Assembly: GCF_013705725.1 (NCBI RefSeq) | Contig: NZ_CP055481.1 | Location: forward strand, 5,084,001-5,148,000 | Direction of reading: 5' to 3' | DNA from: Klebsiella sp. RHBSTW-00484 | Lineage (GTDB): Bacteria; Pseudomonadota; Gammaproteobacteria; Enterobacterales; Enterobacteriaceae | Length of the DNA: 64,000 nucleotides | Shown here: positions 55,839 through 64,000 of the stretch, piece after piece | Numbering within the stretch: position 1 is the first letter of the stretch | Layout: every line of letters starts with the position of its first letter | Made by a program: the position numbers and the translations under genes | The notes under the pieces: model-generated | What the model saw: the letters and a program-made list of their open reading frames with translations, nothing else | What the model was told of the DNA's origin: nothing | Database searches by the model: none

Positions 55839-55880
55839 GGCTTTCCGTCAGCTAACAAAATCATTACACTAACTGCCGTT

Positions 55881-56083
55881 CTCAACGGGGTGCTAATAAA
55901 CATACGCAATATCATTCGAGTTGCATCAAGGCAGCAAGCGGGTGAATCCCCTGGAGCATAGATAACTATGTGACTGGGGTGAACGCGCGAAGCTAACGCA
56001 GATGCGGCTTGAAGGATGAAGCGTATGGGCTGAGAAAATACCCGTCGAACCTGATCCGGATAACGCCGGCGAAGGGATTTGAG
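55881..56083 (+). ncRNA. TPP riboswitch of thiBPQ, P3 arm enlarged by an ERIC
   Basis: The THI box is complete. P1 pairs CTCAA (55881-55885) with TTGAG (56079-56083), and P2 pairs GGGGTGC with AATACCC. The pyrimidine-sensing CTGAGA and the P4/P5 arm GATCCGGATAACGCCGGC are present, then GAAGGGA. Between GGGGTGCTAATAAA and GGCTGAGA, where P3 is normally a short hairpin, sits a 127-base ERIC whose ends CATACGC/GCGTATG can form the P3 stem. All ligand-contact regions are outside the insertion. The aptamer is about 200 nt instead of about 80. It controls thiB, thiP and thiQ. Confidence 0.9.
55901..56027. repeat. ERIC (IRU) element inside the TPP riboswitch
   Basis: The 127-base element is bounded by CATACGC and GCGTATG and contains GTGAATCCCCTGGAGCATAG and TGACTGGGGTGAACGC, the ERIC arms. 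It lies wholly between the two conserved halves of the TPP aptamer. Confidence 0.93.
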
Positions 56084-56127
56084 GCCCACTCAAAATCCTT
56101 TGCCACCCCTTTTTTCTGAGGTGCAAA

Positions 56128-57111
56128 GTGTTGAAAAAATTACTCCCGCTGCTGTTGCTGGTCGCCGCGCCCGTTTTCGCCAAACCACTCCTGACCGTTT
56201 ATACCTACGACTCTTTCTCCGCCGACTGGGGTCCAGGTCCGGCGATTAAAAAAGCCTTTGAAGCCGACTGCAACTGCGAACTAAAGTTTGTGGCGCTGGA
56301 AGATGGCGTCTCGCTGCTCAACCGCCTGCGCATGGAAGGTAAAAACAGCAAAGCCGATGTCGTGCTTGGGCTGGATAACAACCTGCTGGAAGCTGCTTCC
56401 CAGAGCAAACTGTTCGCCAAAAGCGGCGTACCGGCTAGCGCGCTCAGCGTACCCGGCGGCTGGGACAACGACACCTTCGTCCCCTTTGATTACGGCTACT
56501 TCGCCTTTGTTTACGATAAAAACAAGCTCAAAAATCCGCCAAAAAGCCTGAAAGAACTGGTTGAGAGCGACCAGAAATGGCGGGTGATTTATGAAGATCC
56601 GCGCACCAGCACGCCGGGCCTTGGCCTGCTGCTGTGGATGCAAAAGGTCTACGGTGATAAAGCCCCGGAAGCCTGGCAGAAGCTGGCGGCAAAAACCGTT
56701 ACCGTCACCAAAGGCTGGAGCGAAGCCTACGGCCTGTTCCTGAAAGGTGAAAGCGATCTGGTACTGAGCTACACCACCTCCCCGGCCTATCACATTATCG
56801 AAGAGAAGAAAGATAACTACGCCGCGGCGAACTTCGCTGAGGGCCACTATCTACAGGTCGAGGTTGCCGCCCGCACCGCAGCCAGCAAGCAGCCAGAGCT
56901 GGCGGAAAAATTCCTCAAATTTATGGTATCCCCTGGCTTCCAGAACGCTATCCCGACCGGCAACTGGATGTATCCGGTCACTCAGGTTGCGCTCCCGGCA
57001 GGCTTTGATGCGCTGATGAAACCGCAAACCACGCTTGAATTCACGCCGCAGCAGGTCGCCACTGACCGCCAGAACTGGATTAGCGCATGGCAACGCGCCG
57101 TCAGCCGCTAA
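56128..57111 (+). CDS. thiB: Thiamine/TPP periplasmic binding protein
   Basis: ThiB (TbpA) captures thiamine, TMP and TPP in the periplasm for the ThiPQ importer. The first 18 residues are a signal peptide (LKKLLPLLLLVAAPVFA, cut before KPLLT). The mature protein begins VYTYDSFSADWGPGPAIK, typical of the family. Translation starts at GTG with GAGG 6 bases upstream. It overlaps thiP by 25 bases and lies under the TPP riboswitch, so import is shut off when TPP is plentiful. Confidence 0.97.
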   Translation: MLKKLLPLLLLVAAPVFAKPLLTVYTYDSFSADWGPGPAIKKAFEADCNCELKFVALEDGVSLLNRLRMEGKNSKADVVLGLDNNLLEAASQSKLFAKSGVPASALSVPGGWDNDTFVPFDYGYFAFVYDKNKLKNPPKSLKELVESDQKWRVIYEDPRTSTPGLGLLLWMQKVYGDKAPEAWQKLAAKTVTVTKGWSEAYGLFLKGESDLVLSYTTSPAYHIIEEKKDNYAAANFAEGHYLQVEVAARTAASKQPELAEKFLKFMVSPGFQNAIPTGNWMYPVTQVALPAGFDALMKPQTTLEFTPQQVATDRQNWISAWQRAVSR

Positions 57112-58697
57112 CTTTCGGCTGGCTTCTGCCGGGCCTGACGGCGGCCACTTTGTTGGTCGCCGTCGCGCTGGCCGCTTTTCTGGCGCTCTGGAACAGCGCA
57201 CCGGATGCGGCCTGGCGTACGATCGTCAGCGATAGCTATCTCTGGCATGTGGTGCGTTTCTCCTTCTGGCAGGCGTTTCTTTCGGCCCTGCTTTCGGTAA
57301 TTCCGGCGATTTTCCTCGCCCGCGCCCTCTATCGTCGACGCTTCCCCGGACGCACGCTGCTACTGCGTCTGTGCGCAATGACCTTAATCCTACCGGTGCT
57401 GGTCGCGGTGTTTGGTATTCTTAGCGTCTATGGCCGCCAGGGCTGGCTCGCCGAATTATTTAACGCTTTCGGCTGGCAGTGGGAGTTCTCGCCCTACGGG
57501 CTACAGGGGATCCTGCTGGCGCACGTGTTCTTTAATATGCCGATGGCCACGCGCCTGTTACTGCAGACGCTGGAGAATATCCCCGGCGAGCAGCGGCAAA
57601 TCGCCGCCCAGCTCGGGATGCGCGGTTACGTCTTCTTCAGGCTGGTTGAATGGCCGTGGCTGCGTCGGCAAATTCCACCTGTCGCCGCGCTTATTTTTAT
57701 GCTCTGCTTTGCCAGCTTTGCGACCGTGTTATCGCTGGGCGGCGGCCCGCGAGCCACCACCATCGAACTGGCGATTTACCAGGCGCTTAATTTTGACTAC
57801 GACCCGGCGCGCGCCGCAATGCTGGCGCTTATCCAGATGATCTGTTGTCTCGGGCTGGTATTGCTCAGCCAGCGCCTGAGCAAAGCCCTTGCCATCGGGG
57901 CCAGCAACATCCACGGCTGGCGCGATCCCGACGACCGACTACACAGTCGCTTAAGCGATTTTGCGTTGATCACCGCGGCGCTGCTGCTTCTGCTACCTCC
58001 GCTGCTGGCGGTAATATTCGACGGTCTGAACAGCAATCTGTTTAGCGTGCTGCGCCAGCCCGCGCTATGGCAGGCGCTATGGACTTCACTGCGCATCGCC
58101 CTTGCTGCTGGCGTCTTAAGCGTCATTCTGACCATGATGCTGCTGTGGAGCAGCCGCGAGCTTCGCGCCCGCAGTTACCCGCTGGCCGGACAGGCGCTTG
58201 AACTCAGCGGGATGTTAATCCTCGCGATGCCCGGCATCGTGCTGGCGACAGGTTTCTTCCTGCTGCTCAATAACAGCGTGGGCCTGCCGGAATCCGCCGA
58301 TGGCATCGTGATTTTCACCAATGCGCTAATGGCGATTCCCTATGCGCTTAAGGTGCTGGAAAACCCTATGCGCGACATCGCTACCCGCTATGGCACGCTG
58401 TGCCAGTCGTTGGGGATGCACGGTTTTACCCGCTTGCGGGTGGTTGAGCTTCGCGCTTTAAAACGTCCGCTGGCCCAGGCGCTGGCTTTTGCCTGCGTTC
58501 TGTCGATTGGCGATTTCGGTGTCGTGGCGCTGTTTGGCAACGAAAACTTCCGCACCCTGCCGTTCTACCTGTATCAGCAAATTGGCTCTTACCGTAGCCA
58601 GGACGGCGCCGTTACCGCCCTGCTGCTCCTGCTGCTGTGCTTTGTACTCTTTAGCGTGATTGAAAAACTTCCGGGGCGTGATGCTAAAACTGAATGA
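57087..58697 (+). CDS. thiP: Thiamine ABC transporter permease
   Basis: ThiP is the membrane channel, a fused double permease of 536 residues with about 12 hydrophobic segments. Each half ends in an EAA-type loop that contacts Thi[21 protein letters not shown] near residue 170 and [20 protein letters not shown] near 435. It overlaps thiB by 25 bases and thiQ by 17 bases, showing a tightly coupled operon. Confidence 0.96.
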   Translation: MATRRQPLTFGWLLPGLTAATLLVAVALAAFLALWNSAPDAAWRTIVSDSYLWHVVRFSFWQAFLSALLSVIPAIFLARALYRRRFPGRTLLLRLCAMTLILPVLVAVFGILSVYGRQGWLAELFNAFGWQWEFSPYGLQGILLAHVFFNMPMATRLLLQTLENIPGEQRQIAAQLGMRGYVFFRLVEWPWLRRQIPPVAALIFMLCFASFATVLSLGGGPRATTIELAIYQALNFDYDPARAAMLALIQMICCLGLVLLSQRLSKALAIGASNIHGWRDPDDRLHSRLSDFALITAALLLLLPPLLAVIFDGLNSNLFSVLRQPALWQALWTSLRIALAAGVLSVILTMMLLWSSRELRARSYPLAGQALELSGMLILAMPGIVLATGFFLLLNNSVGLPESADGIVIFTNALMAIPYALKVLENPMRDIATRYGTLCQSLGMHGFTRLRVVELRALKRPLAQALAFACVLSIGDFGVVALFGNENFRTLPFYLYQQIGSYRSQDGAVTALLLLLLCFVLFSVIEKLPGRDAKTE

Positions 58698-59382
58698 TGT
58701 GACCTGGCTTTACCAGCATCTGCCGATGCGCTTTACGCTCGGCGTTGAACGCGGCGAGCGCATTGCGGTTCTTGGTCCCAGCGGCGCGGGGAAAAGCACG
58801 CTGCTAAACCTGATTGCCGGTTTTTTACCGCCCGCCAGCGGCAGTATCTCCATCGACGGCCAGTCCCATACCCATACGCCGCCCGCGAGCCGTCCGGTAT
58901 CGATGCTGTTTCAGGAAAATAACCTCTTTAACCATCTGACCATTCGCCAGAATATTGCGCTCGGGATGAATCCGGGGCTTAAGTTAAATGCCGAACAGAC
59001 AGACCGTTTGCAGGCTATTGCCGGGCAGATGGGTATCGATTCGCTGTTGGAACGCCTACCGGGCGAGTTGTCCGGCGGCCAACGGCAGCGTGCGGCGCTA
59101 GCGCGTTGTCTGGTGCGCAAGCAGCCGGTACTGTTGCTGGATGAACCCTTTTCAGCGCTCGATCCCGCTCTGCGCCAGGAAATGCTGGCGCTGGTCGCCG
59201 ACGTTTGTCAGCAGCAGCAGTTGACGCTATTGATGGTGTCGCACAGCGTGGAAGATGCGGCGCGCATTGCACCGCGTTCAATCGTGGTCGCCGAGGGGAG
59301 AATCGCCTGGGATGGCACAACAGCCGAACTGCTCAGCGGCAACAGCAGCGCCTCGTCGCTATTGGGGATTAGCGCAAAATAA
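58681..59382 (+). CDS. thiQ: Thiamine ABC transporter ATPase
   Basis: ThiQ powers thiamine import. Walker A is GPSGAGKST near residue 38, the Q-loop is MLFQENNLF, the ABC signature LSGGQRQR, and Walker [13 protein letters not shown]; the switch His is in MVSHSVEDA. The start [18 protein letters not shown] gives 233 residues. An ATG seven codons earlier is rejected because the family starts here. The 3' end overlaps the yabI end by 14 bases in the opposite direction. Confidence 0.96.
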   Translation: MLKLNDVTWLYQHLPMRFTLGVERGERIAVLGPSGAGKSTLLNLIAGFLPPASGSISIDGQSHTHTPPASRPVSMLFQENNLFNHLTIRQNIALGMNPGLKLNAEQTDRLQAIAGQMGIDSLLERLPGELSGGQRQRAALARCLVRKQPVLLLDEPFSALDPALRQEMLALVADVCQQQQLTLLMVSHSVEDAARIAPRSIVVAEGRIAWDGTTAELLSGNSSASSLLGISAK

Positions 59383-60136
59383 CCTTATGCAGGATCTCAA
59401 GATAGACCGGCATCAGCGGATGGCGGAAGGCAAAAGTCAGCGCCACTCCGGCGGCAATTAGCATCAGCGGCGTCAGCCACAGCAGGCGCGAGCGCGGCAG
59501 GAAGCGGGTTAAGCGATCGCCCGAACTTTTGGCGCTGCGCCACAGTCGCCAGCACAACCACGCAGCCAGCCACGCCAACAGCGCCGCCCCCAGCAGCAAC
59601 CACTTAAAGCTGGCGCTATGCTCGTCGGCCGGAATATCAATCGCCGCCCCGGCCAGAATTCCTGGTAAAAAGTAGAGCGGCGGCCACAGCAGACAGCCAA
59701 TAATATTAGGCGGGATAAATTTCGCGACCGGCAGGTCGAGCATTCCGGCAACCATCGGCACCAGCGGGCGCGTCGGTCCAACGAATCGGCCAATCAAAAT
59801 GGTGAACATACTGTGCTGATGCAGCGCATGTTCGGTTTTATCGAGCAGCGCTTTGTTTTTCTTCAAAAAAGACCAACGGTGCAGCGGCTTTTTAAAGCGC
59901 CAGCCAAGCCAGAACGAAATCCAGTCACCGAGCAAGCAACCAATAATCCCCGCCAGCCACGCCTGCCAGAAGTTAACTTCACCGCTGCCGATCAGCGCGC
60001 CCAATCCGGCCATCATTACCGTTCCCGGTAAGATAAGTCCCACCAGCGCCAGTGACTCCAGGAAGGCAACCAGCAGAACGGCTATCAGGGAATAGACCGT
60101 GGATTGAGTAATAAAGTGTTCCAGCAATGCTTGCAT
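59369..60136 (-). CDS. yabI: DedA-family membrane protein YabI
   Basis: The 255-residue inner-membrane protein has the DedA (SNARE-associated) domain with [20 protein letters not shown] near residue 28. [19 protein letters not shown] carries the conserved arginine, and there are several hydrophobic helices. DedA proteins help move lipid carriers across the membrane and support envelope homeostasis. The gene converges on thiQ with a 14-base overlap of coding ends, so no terminator fits between them. Confidence 0.93.
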   Translation of the reverse strand: MQALLEHFITQSTVYSLIAVLLVAFLESLALVGLILPGTVMMAGLGALIGSGEVNFWQAWLAGIIGCLLGDWISFWLGWRFKKPLHRWSFLKKNKALLDKTEHALHQHSMFTILIGRFVGPTRPLVPMVAGMLDLPVAKFIPPNIIGCLLWPPLYFLPGILAGAAIDIPADEHSASFKWLLLGAALLAWLAAWLCWRLWRSAKSSGDRLTRFLPRSRLLWLTPLMLIAAGVALTFAFRHPLMPVYLEILHKVILR

Positions 60137-60264
60137 AATGTACCCGGTTTAAAAACGAAGCACGGATTCTCCGGAGCCGCCAATACTTCGTCAAGCCATC
60201 AATTGTTTGTATAGTTTACTGGCAGTGTTAATAATCCGGGTCATCATTTCACTTTCTTTACTTT

Positions 60265-61110
60265 TTATTCACATCCCGCGCGGAACTCACTCGGGCTGGC
60301 ACCGGTGCATTTCTTAAAGACGCGCGAAAAGTAGAGTTGGTCCTCAAAGCCCACGTTGCGACCCACGGTGGCTATTGGCATCCTCGTGGTACTGAGCAGT
60401 AGCTTGGCCTGGCTAATTCGCTGATCTTCCCGCCATCCGAGTACGCTGATGCCCAGTTGCTGGCGGAACAGATGCGATAAGCGCGACGGCGACAGGCACA
60501 CATGTTGGGCGACGCTGGCAATATCAAAATGGCTGTCCGCCAGATGATCGCTAATGTACTGGCAGGCATCGCGCACCCTGTTATCCAGCGGCGGGTGCAG
60601 CGATTCGTTAATTGCCTCCATGCGCCTTAGCAGCAGTTGCTCCATAAGGTTTATCGCCAGCAGCTCGGAATAACGCCCGGCCCCCTGCCCGGCATCAACA
60701 ATTTGACCGAACAGCTCGCAAAAGCGCGTCTGCCACTGCTCATCGGGGCGAAAAAAACCGGTCTGGGCAAAAATCGTCGGCCAGTTCAGCCATTCATGCC
60801 AGTAGGCGCGCGGCCGGAAGTAAACCCACTGGTGATACCACTCCCGAGCGTCGGGATGGCGACCATAATGGTGAATTTCCCCCGGCGGGAACAGCAGCAT
60901 ATCGCCGGGTCGGCAGATAAATTGCTCTCCGTGGTTGTTGATTACCCCTTCGCCGCGGATCGTCAGGTTCAGAATATACCCCTTCATACCCAGCGGGCGG
61001 TCAATGAAGAAATCCAGATAGCCTTCTGCGTCAATTGGCGTCAGGCCCGTCACCAGATGGGCATTAAAGGAGTAACCCGGCAATAAAGGATCGTTTTGCG
61101 TTTCGGCCAT
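60265..61110 (-). CDS. araC: Arabinose operon regulator AraC
   Basis: AraC represses araBAD by DNA looping without arabinose and activates it with arabinose. The N-terminal arm and cupin domain ([20 protein letters not shown], and [20 protein letters not shown]) are followed by a two-helix-turn-helix domain ([20 protein letters not shown] and [20 protein letters not shown]). The start [12 protein letters not shown] gives 281 residues, and the longer frame enters the control region. The E. coli protein continues 11 residues past FRAGCE; here a stop follows directly. Confidence 0.96.
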   Translation of the reverse strand: MAETQNDPLLPGYSFNAHLVTGLTPIDAEGYLDFFIDRPLGMKGYILNLTIRGEGVINNHGEQFICRPGDMLLFPPGEIHHYGRHPDAREWYHQWVYFRPRAYWHEWLNWPTIFAQTGFFRPDEQWQTRFCELFGQIVDAGQGAGRYSELLAINLMEQLLLRRMEAINESLHPPLDNRVRDACQYISDHLADSHFDIASVAQHVCLSPSRLSHLFRQQLGISVLGWREDQRISQAKLLLSTTRMPIATVGRNVGFEDQLYFSRVFKKCTGASPSEFRAGCE

Positions 61111-61447
61111 AAAATCAGCTCTCCCGGAGACATTTTGGACACCAATTGTCCATACCTTGTATTTTATCGTCTGGCTGACAGCCCGTACTGCGACGTGGAT
61201 TAGAAATCGAATTAAAACCCGCCTTCTCTCGGCAAAAACTGAGCACAGCGCACAATTCATACGCATTCAGCACATAACTGAAGTGTCTATAAATACGGCA
61301 GAAAAGTCCACATTGAATATTTGCACGGCGTCACACTTTGCGACCTCACAGCAATATAGTCCATAAGATTAGCGAATACAGCCTGACGGTTTTCGGCACG
61401 AATATCTACTGTTTCACCATGAATGTTTTTTAGCATGGAGTAACAGA
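61111..61447. promoter_or_regulatory. araC-araBAD control region
   Basis: The divergent region resembles that of E. coli. The araO1-like half-sites are around 61281-61313 (GTGTCTATAAATACGGCAGA). A CRP site, TTGCACGGCGTCACACTTTG, spans 61321-61340. araI1 is at about 61350-61365 (AGCAATATAGTCCATA) and araI2 at about 61370-61386 (TAGCGAATACAGCCTGA), adjoining the araB promoter. GGAG before ATG 61448 is the araB ribosome site. Confidence 0.8.
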
Positions 61448-63157
61448 ATGGCAATTGCGATTGGCCTCGATTTTGGCAGTGATTCAGTACGCGCCCTGGC
61501 AGTGGAATGCGCGACCGGCGAAGAGCTCGCCGCAAGCGTCGAATGGTATCCGCGCTGGCAGGAGGGGCTGTTCTGCGATGGCCCGAACAATCGGTTCCGC
61601 CATCATCCACGTGATTACATTGAATCAATGGAAGCCGCGCTGAAAAGCGTCCTCGCGTCATTGACCGCCGAACAACGCGCCGCCGTCGTGGGTATCGGCG
61701 TCGACAGTACTGGCTCAACGCCCGCGCCGATTGATGCCGACGGCAACGTCCTGGCGTTACGCGAAGAGTTCGCCAACAACCCGAATGCCATGTTCGTACT
61801 GTGGAAAGACCACACGTCGGTGGAAGAGGCGGAGGCCATCACCCGTCTGTGCCACCAGCCAGGCAAAGAGGACTACTCTCGCTATATCGGCGGCATCTAC
61901 TCCAGCGAGTGGTTCTGGGCCAAGATCCTCCATGTCACCCGCGAGGATAGCGCCGTTGCCGAGGCTGCGACTTCGTGGATTGAGCTGTGCGACTGGGTGC
62001 CAGCCCTGCTTTCCGGCACCACCCGCCCGCAAGATATTCGTCGTGGCCGCTGCAGCGCCGGGCACAAATCACTGTGGCACGATAGCTGGGGTGGCCTGCC
62101 GCCAGCCAGCTTCTTCGATGAACTCGACCCCATTCTTAACCAGAACCTGACCTGGCCGATGTTCAGCGAAACCTGGACCGCCGATTTACCTGTCGGCACG
62201 CTGACCGCCGAATGGGCGCAGCGTCTGGGCCTGACGCAAACCGTCACCATCTCCGGCGGCGCTTTCGACTGTCATATGGGCGCAGTCGGTGCTGGTGCCC
62301 AACCTAACGCGCTGGTCAAAGTTATCGGTACCTCAACCTGCGACATCCTGATTGCCGACAAACAAAGCGTTGGCGAACGTACGGTGAAAGGGATCTGCGG
62401 CCAGGTAGACGGTAGCGTGGTGCCCAACTTTATCGGTATGGAAGCCGGACAATCCGCTTTTGGCGACATCTATGCCTGGTTTGGCCGCATTCTTGGCTGG
62501 CCACTCGAGCAGTTGGCGCTCGCGCATCCGGAACTGAAAGAGCAGATCAAAGTTAGCCAAAAACAGCTGCTACCCGCCCTGACCGAAGCCTGGGCAAAAA
62601 ACCCATCCCTCGATCATCTGCCGGTGGTGTTGGACTGGTTTAACGGTCGCCGCACACCAAACGCAAACCAGCGTTTGAAAGGGGTGATTACCGACCTGAA
62701 CCTCGCCACCGACGCTCCGGCGCTGTTCGGCGGACTGATTGCCGCTACCGCTTTCGGCGCACGCGCCATTATGGAGTGCTTCACCGAACAGGGTATCCCG
62801 GTCAATAACGTGATGGCACTTGGCGGCATTGCGCGGAAAAACCAGGTAATCATGCAGGCCTGCTGCGATGTATTGAATCGCCCGCTGCAAATCGTCGCCT
62901 CCGATCAGTGCTGCGCCCTGGGCGCCGCCATCTTTGCCGCCGTCGCCGCTGGCGTGTACCGCGATATTCCGACCGCGCAGGAGAACATGGCCAGCCAGGT
63001 GGAAAGCACCTTGCAGCCGCGCCCTGAGCAGGCACAACGTTTCGAACAACTCTATCAGCGCTACCAGCAATGGTCGGTCAGCGCAGAACAACTCTATCTC
63101 CCTTCGACTGCAAAGGCGGAAACAGCCCCGCAATCCCAGGCAGCTCTCACCCATTAA
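61448..63157 (+). CDS. araB: L-ribulokinase
   Basis: AraB phosphorylates L-ribulose to L-ribulose 5-phosphate. The 569-residue FGGY-family kinase begins [20 protein letters not shown], the phosphate-1 motif. It has [15 protein letters not shown] [19 protein letters not shown] and the C-terminal [16 protein letters not shown] adenine-binding segment. It is the first gene of araBAD, with the AraC and CRP sites directly upstream. araA follows 10 bases later. Confidence 0.97.
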   Translation: MAIAIGLDFGSDSVRALAVECATGEELAASVEWYPRWQEGLFCDGPNNRFRHHPRDYIESMEAALKSVLASLTAEQRAAVVGIGVDSTGSTPAPIDADGNVLALREEFANNPNAMFVLWKDHTSVEEAEAITRLCHQPGKEDYSRYIGGIYSSEWFWAKILHVTREDSAVAEAATSWIELCDWVPALLSGTTRPQDIRRGRCSAGHKSLWHDSWGGLPPASFFDELDPILNQNLTWPMFSETWTADLPVGTLTAEWAQRLGLTQTVTISGGAFDCHMGAVGAGAQPNALVKVIGTSTCDILIADKQSVGERTVKGICGQVDGSVVPNFIGMEAGQSAFGDIYAWFGRILGWPLEQLALAHPELKEQIKVSQKQLLPALTEAWAKNPSLDHLPVVLDWFNGRRTPNANQRLKGVITDLNLATDAPALFGGLIAATAFGARAIMECFTEQGIPVNNVMALGGIARKNQVIMQACCDVLNRPLQIVASDQCCALGAAIFAAVAAGVYRDIPTAQENMASQVESTLQPRPEQAQRFEQLYQRYQQWSVSAEQLYLPSTAKAETAPQSQAALTH

Positions 63158-63167
63158 GGACATGAAA

Positions 63168-64000
63168 ATGACAATTTTTAATAACTATGAAGTGTGGTTC
63201 GTTATTGGTAGCCAGCATCTGTATGGCCCAGAAACGCTGCGTCAAGTCACGAAGCATGCCGAACATGTGGTGAATAGCCTCAATGCGGAAGCCAAACTGC
63301 CGTGCAAACTGGTGCTTAAACCGTTAGGCACCACCCCGGATGAAATCACCCATATTTGCCGCGACGCGAACTACGATGATAAGTGCGCCGGGATGGTGGT
63401 GTGGCTGCATACTTTCTCGCCTGCCAAAATGTGGATTAACGGCCTGACTATCCTCAATAAACCGCTGATGCAGTTCCATACCCAGTACAACGCGGCTCTG
63501 CCGTGGGACAGCATCGATATGGACTTTATGAACCTGAACCAGACCGCGCACGGCGGCCGCGAGTTCGGTTTTATCGGCGCGCGTATGCGTCAACAGCACA
63601 GCGTGGTAACCGGCCACTGGCAGGATCAGGAAGCTCATCAGCGCATCGGCTCATGGATGCGCCAGGCGGTATCGAAACAGGATACTCGCCATCTGAAAGT
63701 GTGCCGTTTCGGCGACAACATGCGTGAAGTGGCGGTCACTGACGGCGATAAAGTTGCCGCGCAAATCAAGTTCGGCTTCACGGTTAACACCTGGGCAGTG
63801 GGCGATCTGGTGCAGGTGGTCAACGCGGTCACTGAGGGTGAAATCAGCGCGCTGATCGATGAGTACGAAAGTACCTACCGACTGACGCCTGCGGCGCAAA
63901 TCCACGGCGATAAGCGTCAGAACGTGATTGATGCCGCACGCATCGAACTGGGGATGAAGCGCTTCCTCGAACAAGGTGGGTTCCATGCGTTCACCACCAC
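63168..64000 (+). CDS. araA: L-arabinose isomerase (cut by window end)
   Basis: AraA converts L-arabinose to L-ribulose, the first step of the pathway. The first 277 residues are present, from [20 protein letters not shown] to [10 protein letters not shown]. Family segments [17 protein letters not shown] and [19 protein letters not shown] are included, and the frame is open to the last base. ATG at 63168 has AGGA 7 bases upstream; an in-frame ATG two codons earlier is one base from that site and is unlikely. The remaining C-terminal part lies beyond the window. Confidence 0.96.
   Translation, partial: MTIFNNYEVWFVIGSQHLYGPETLRQVTKHAEHVVNSLNAEAKLPCKLVLKPLGTTPDEITHICRDANYDDKCAGMVVWLHTFSPAKMWINGLTILNKPLMQFHTQYNAALPWDSIDMDFMNLNQTAHGGREFGFIGARMRQQHSVVTGHWQDQEAHQRIGSWMRQAVSKQDTRHLKVCRFGDNMREVAVTDGDKVAAQIKFGFTVNTWAVGDLVQVVNAVTEGEISALIDEYESTYRLTPAAQIHGDKRQNVIDAARIELGMKRFLEQGGFHAFTT

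Overview
The window is a piece of an enterobacterial chromosome. Gene order and protein sequences follow the E. coli 'hof-guaC-coaE / dcw cluster / cra-ilvIH-leuO-leuABCD / setA-sgrR-thiBPQ / ara' segment throughout. Details such as the extra genes between leuD and setA and the shorter AraC suggest a Klebsiella/Raoultella-like genus rather than Escherichia; the genus is an inference.

Region 1 (1-5790) is foreign: AT-rich, with all genes on the minus strand. It is the right end of an integrated element that continues beyond the left edge of the window. It encodes a degenerate EAL-domain protein, an HNH endonuclease, two unrecognised small proteins and a large serine recombinase. The recombinase abuts the chromosomal junction. 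The element sits inside ppdD, the type IV major pilin gene, and has removed the prepilin leader codons. The hexamer AGTACT occurs 14 times in this 5.8 kb, against five times by eye in the other 58 kb. A strongly structured non-coding stretch lies at about 1880-2120.

Region 2 (5.8-12.2 kb) holds the ppdD remnant with hofB and hofC (pilus ATPase and platform protein), then guaC, coaE, zapD, yacG and mutT.

Region 3 (12.3-33.7 kb) is the complete division and cell wall (dcw) cluster, read leftwards: mraZ, rsmH, ftsL, ftsI, murE, murF, mraY, murD, ftsW, murG, murC, ddlB, ftsQ, ftsA, ftsZ, lpxC, secM, secA. Genes overlap or nearly touch. The Pmra promoter with MraZ boxes and the SecM arrest peptide are both visible.

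Region 4 (34.3-44.6 kb) covers cra, ilvIH, leuO, the leu leader peptide with its attenuator, and leuABCD.

Region 5 (44.6-52.5 kb) is an accessory block between leuD and setA: an enoate-reductase-like flavoprotein, a YdiB-type quinate/shikimate dehydrogenase, a transporter, a type I dehydroquinase, and then a LysR regulator divergent from a second transporter. It looks like a quinate/shikimate uptake and conversion unit.

Region 6 (52.5-64 kb) holds setA, sgrS/sgrT, sgrR, thiBPQ under a TPP riboswitch, yabI, araC, araB and the start of araA. Two 127-bp ERIC elements are embedded inside regulatory RNAs. One lies in SgrS between the ptsG-pairing seed and the terminator, the other in the P3 arm of the TPP riboswitch. 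In both RNAs the ERIC palindrome seems to extend an existing hairpin. A third ERIC lies in the aroD-lysR gap.
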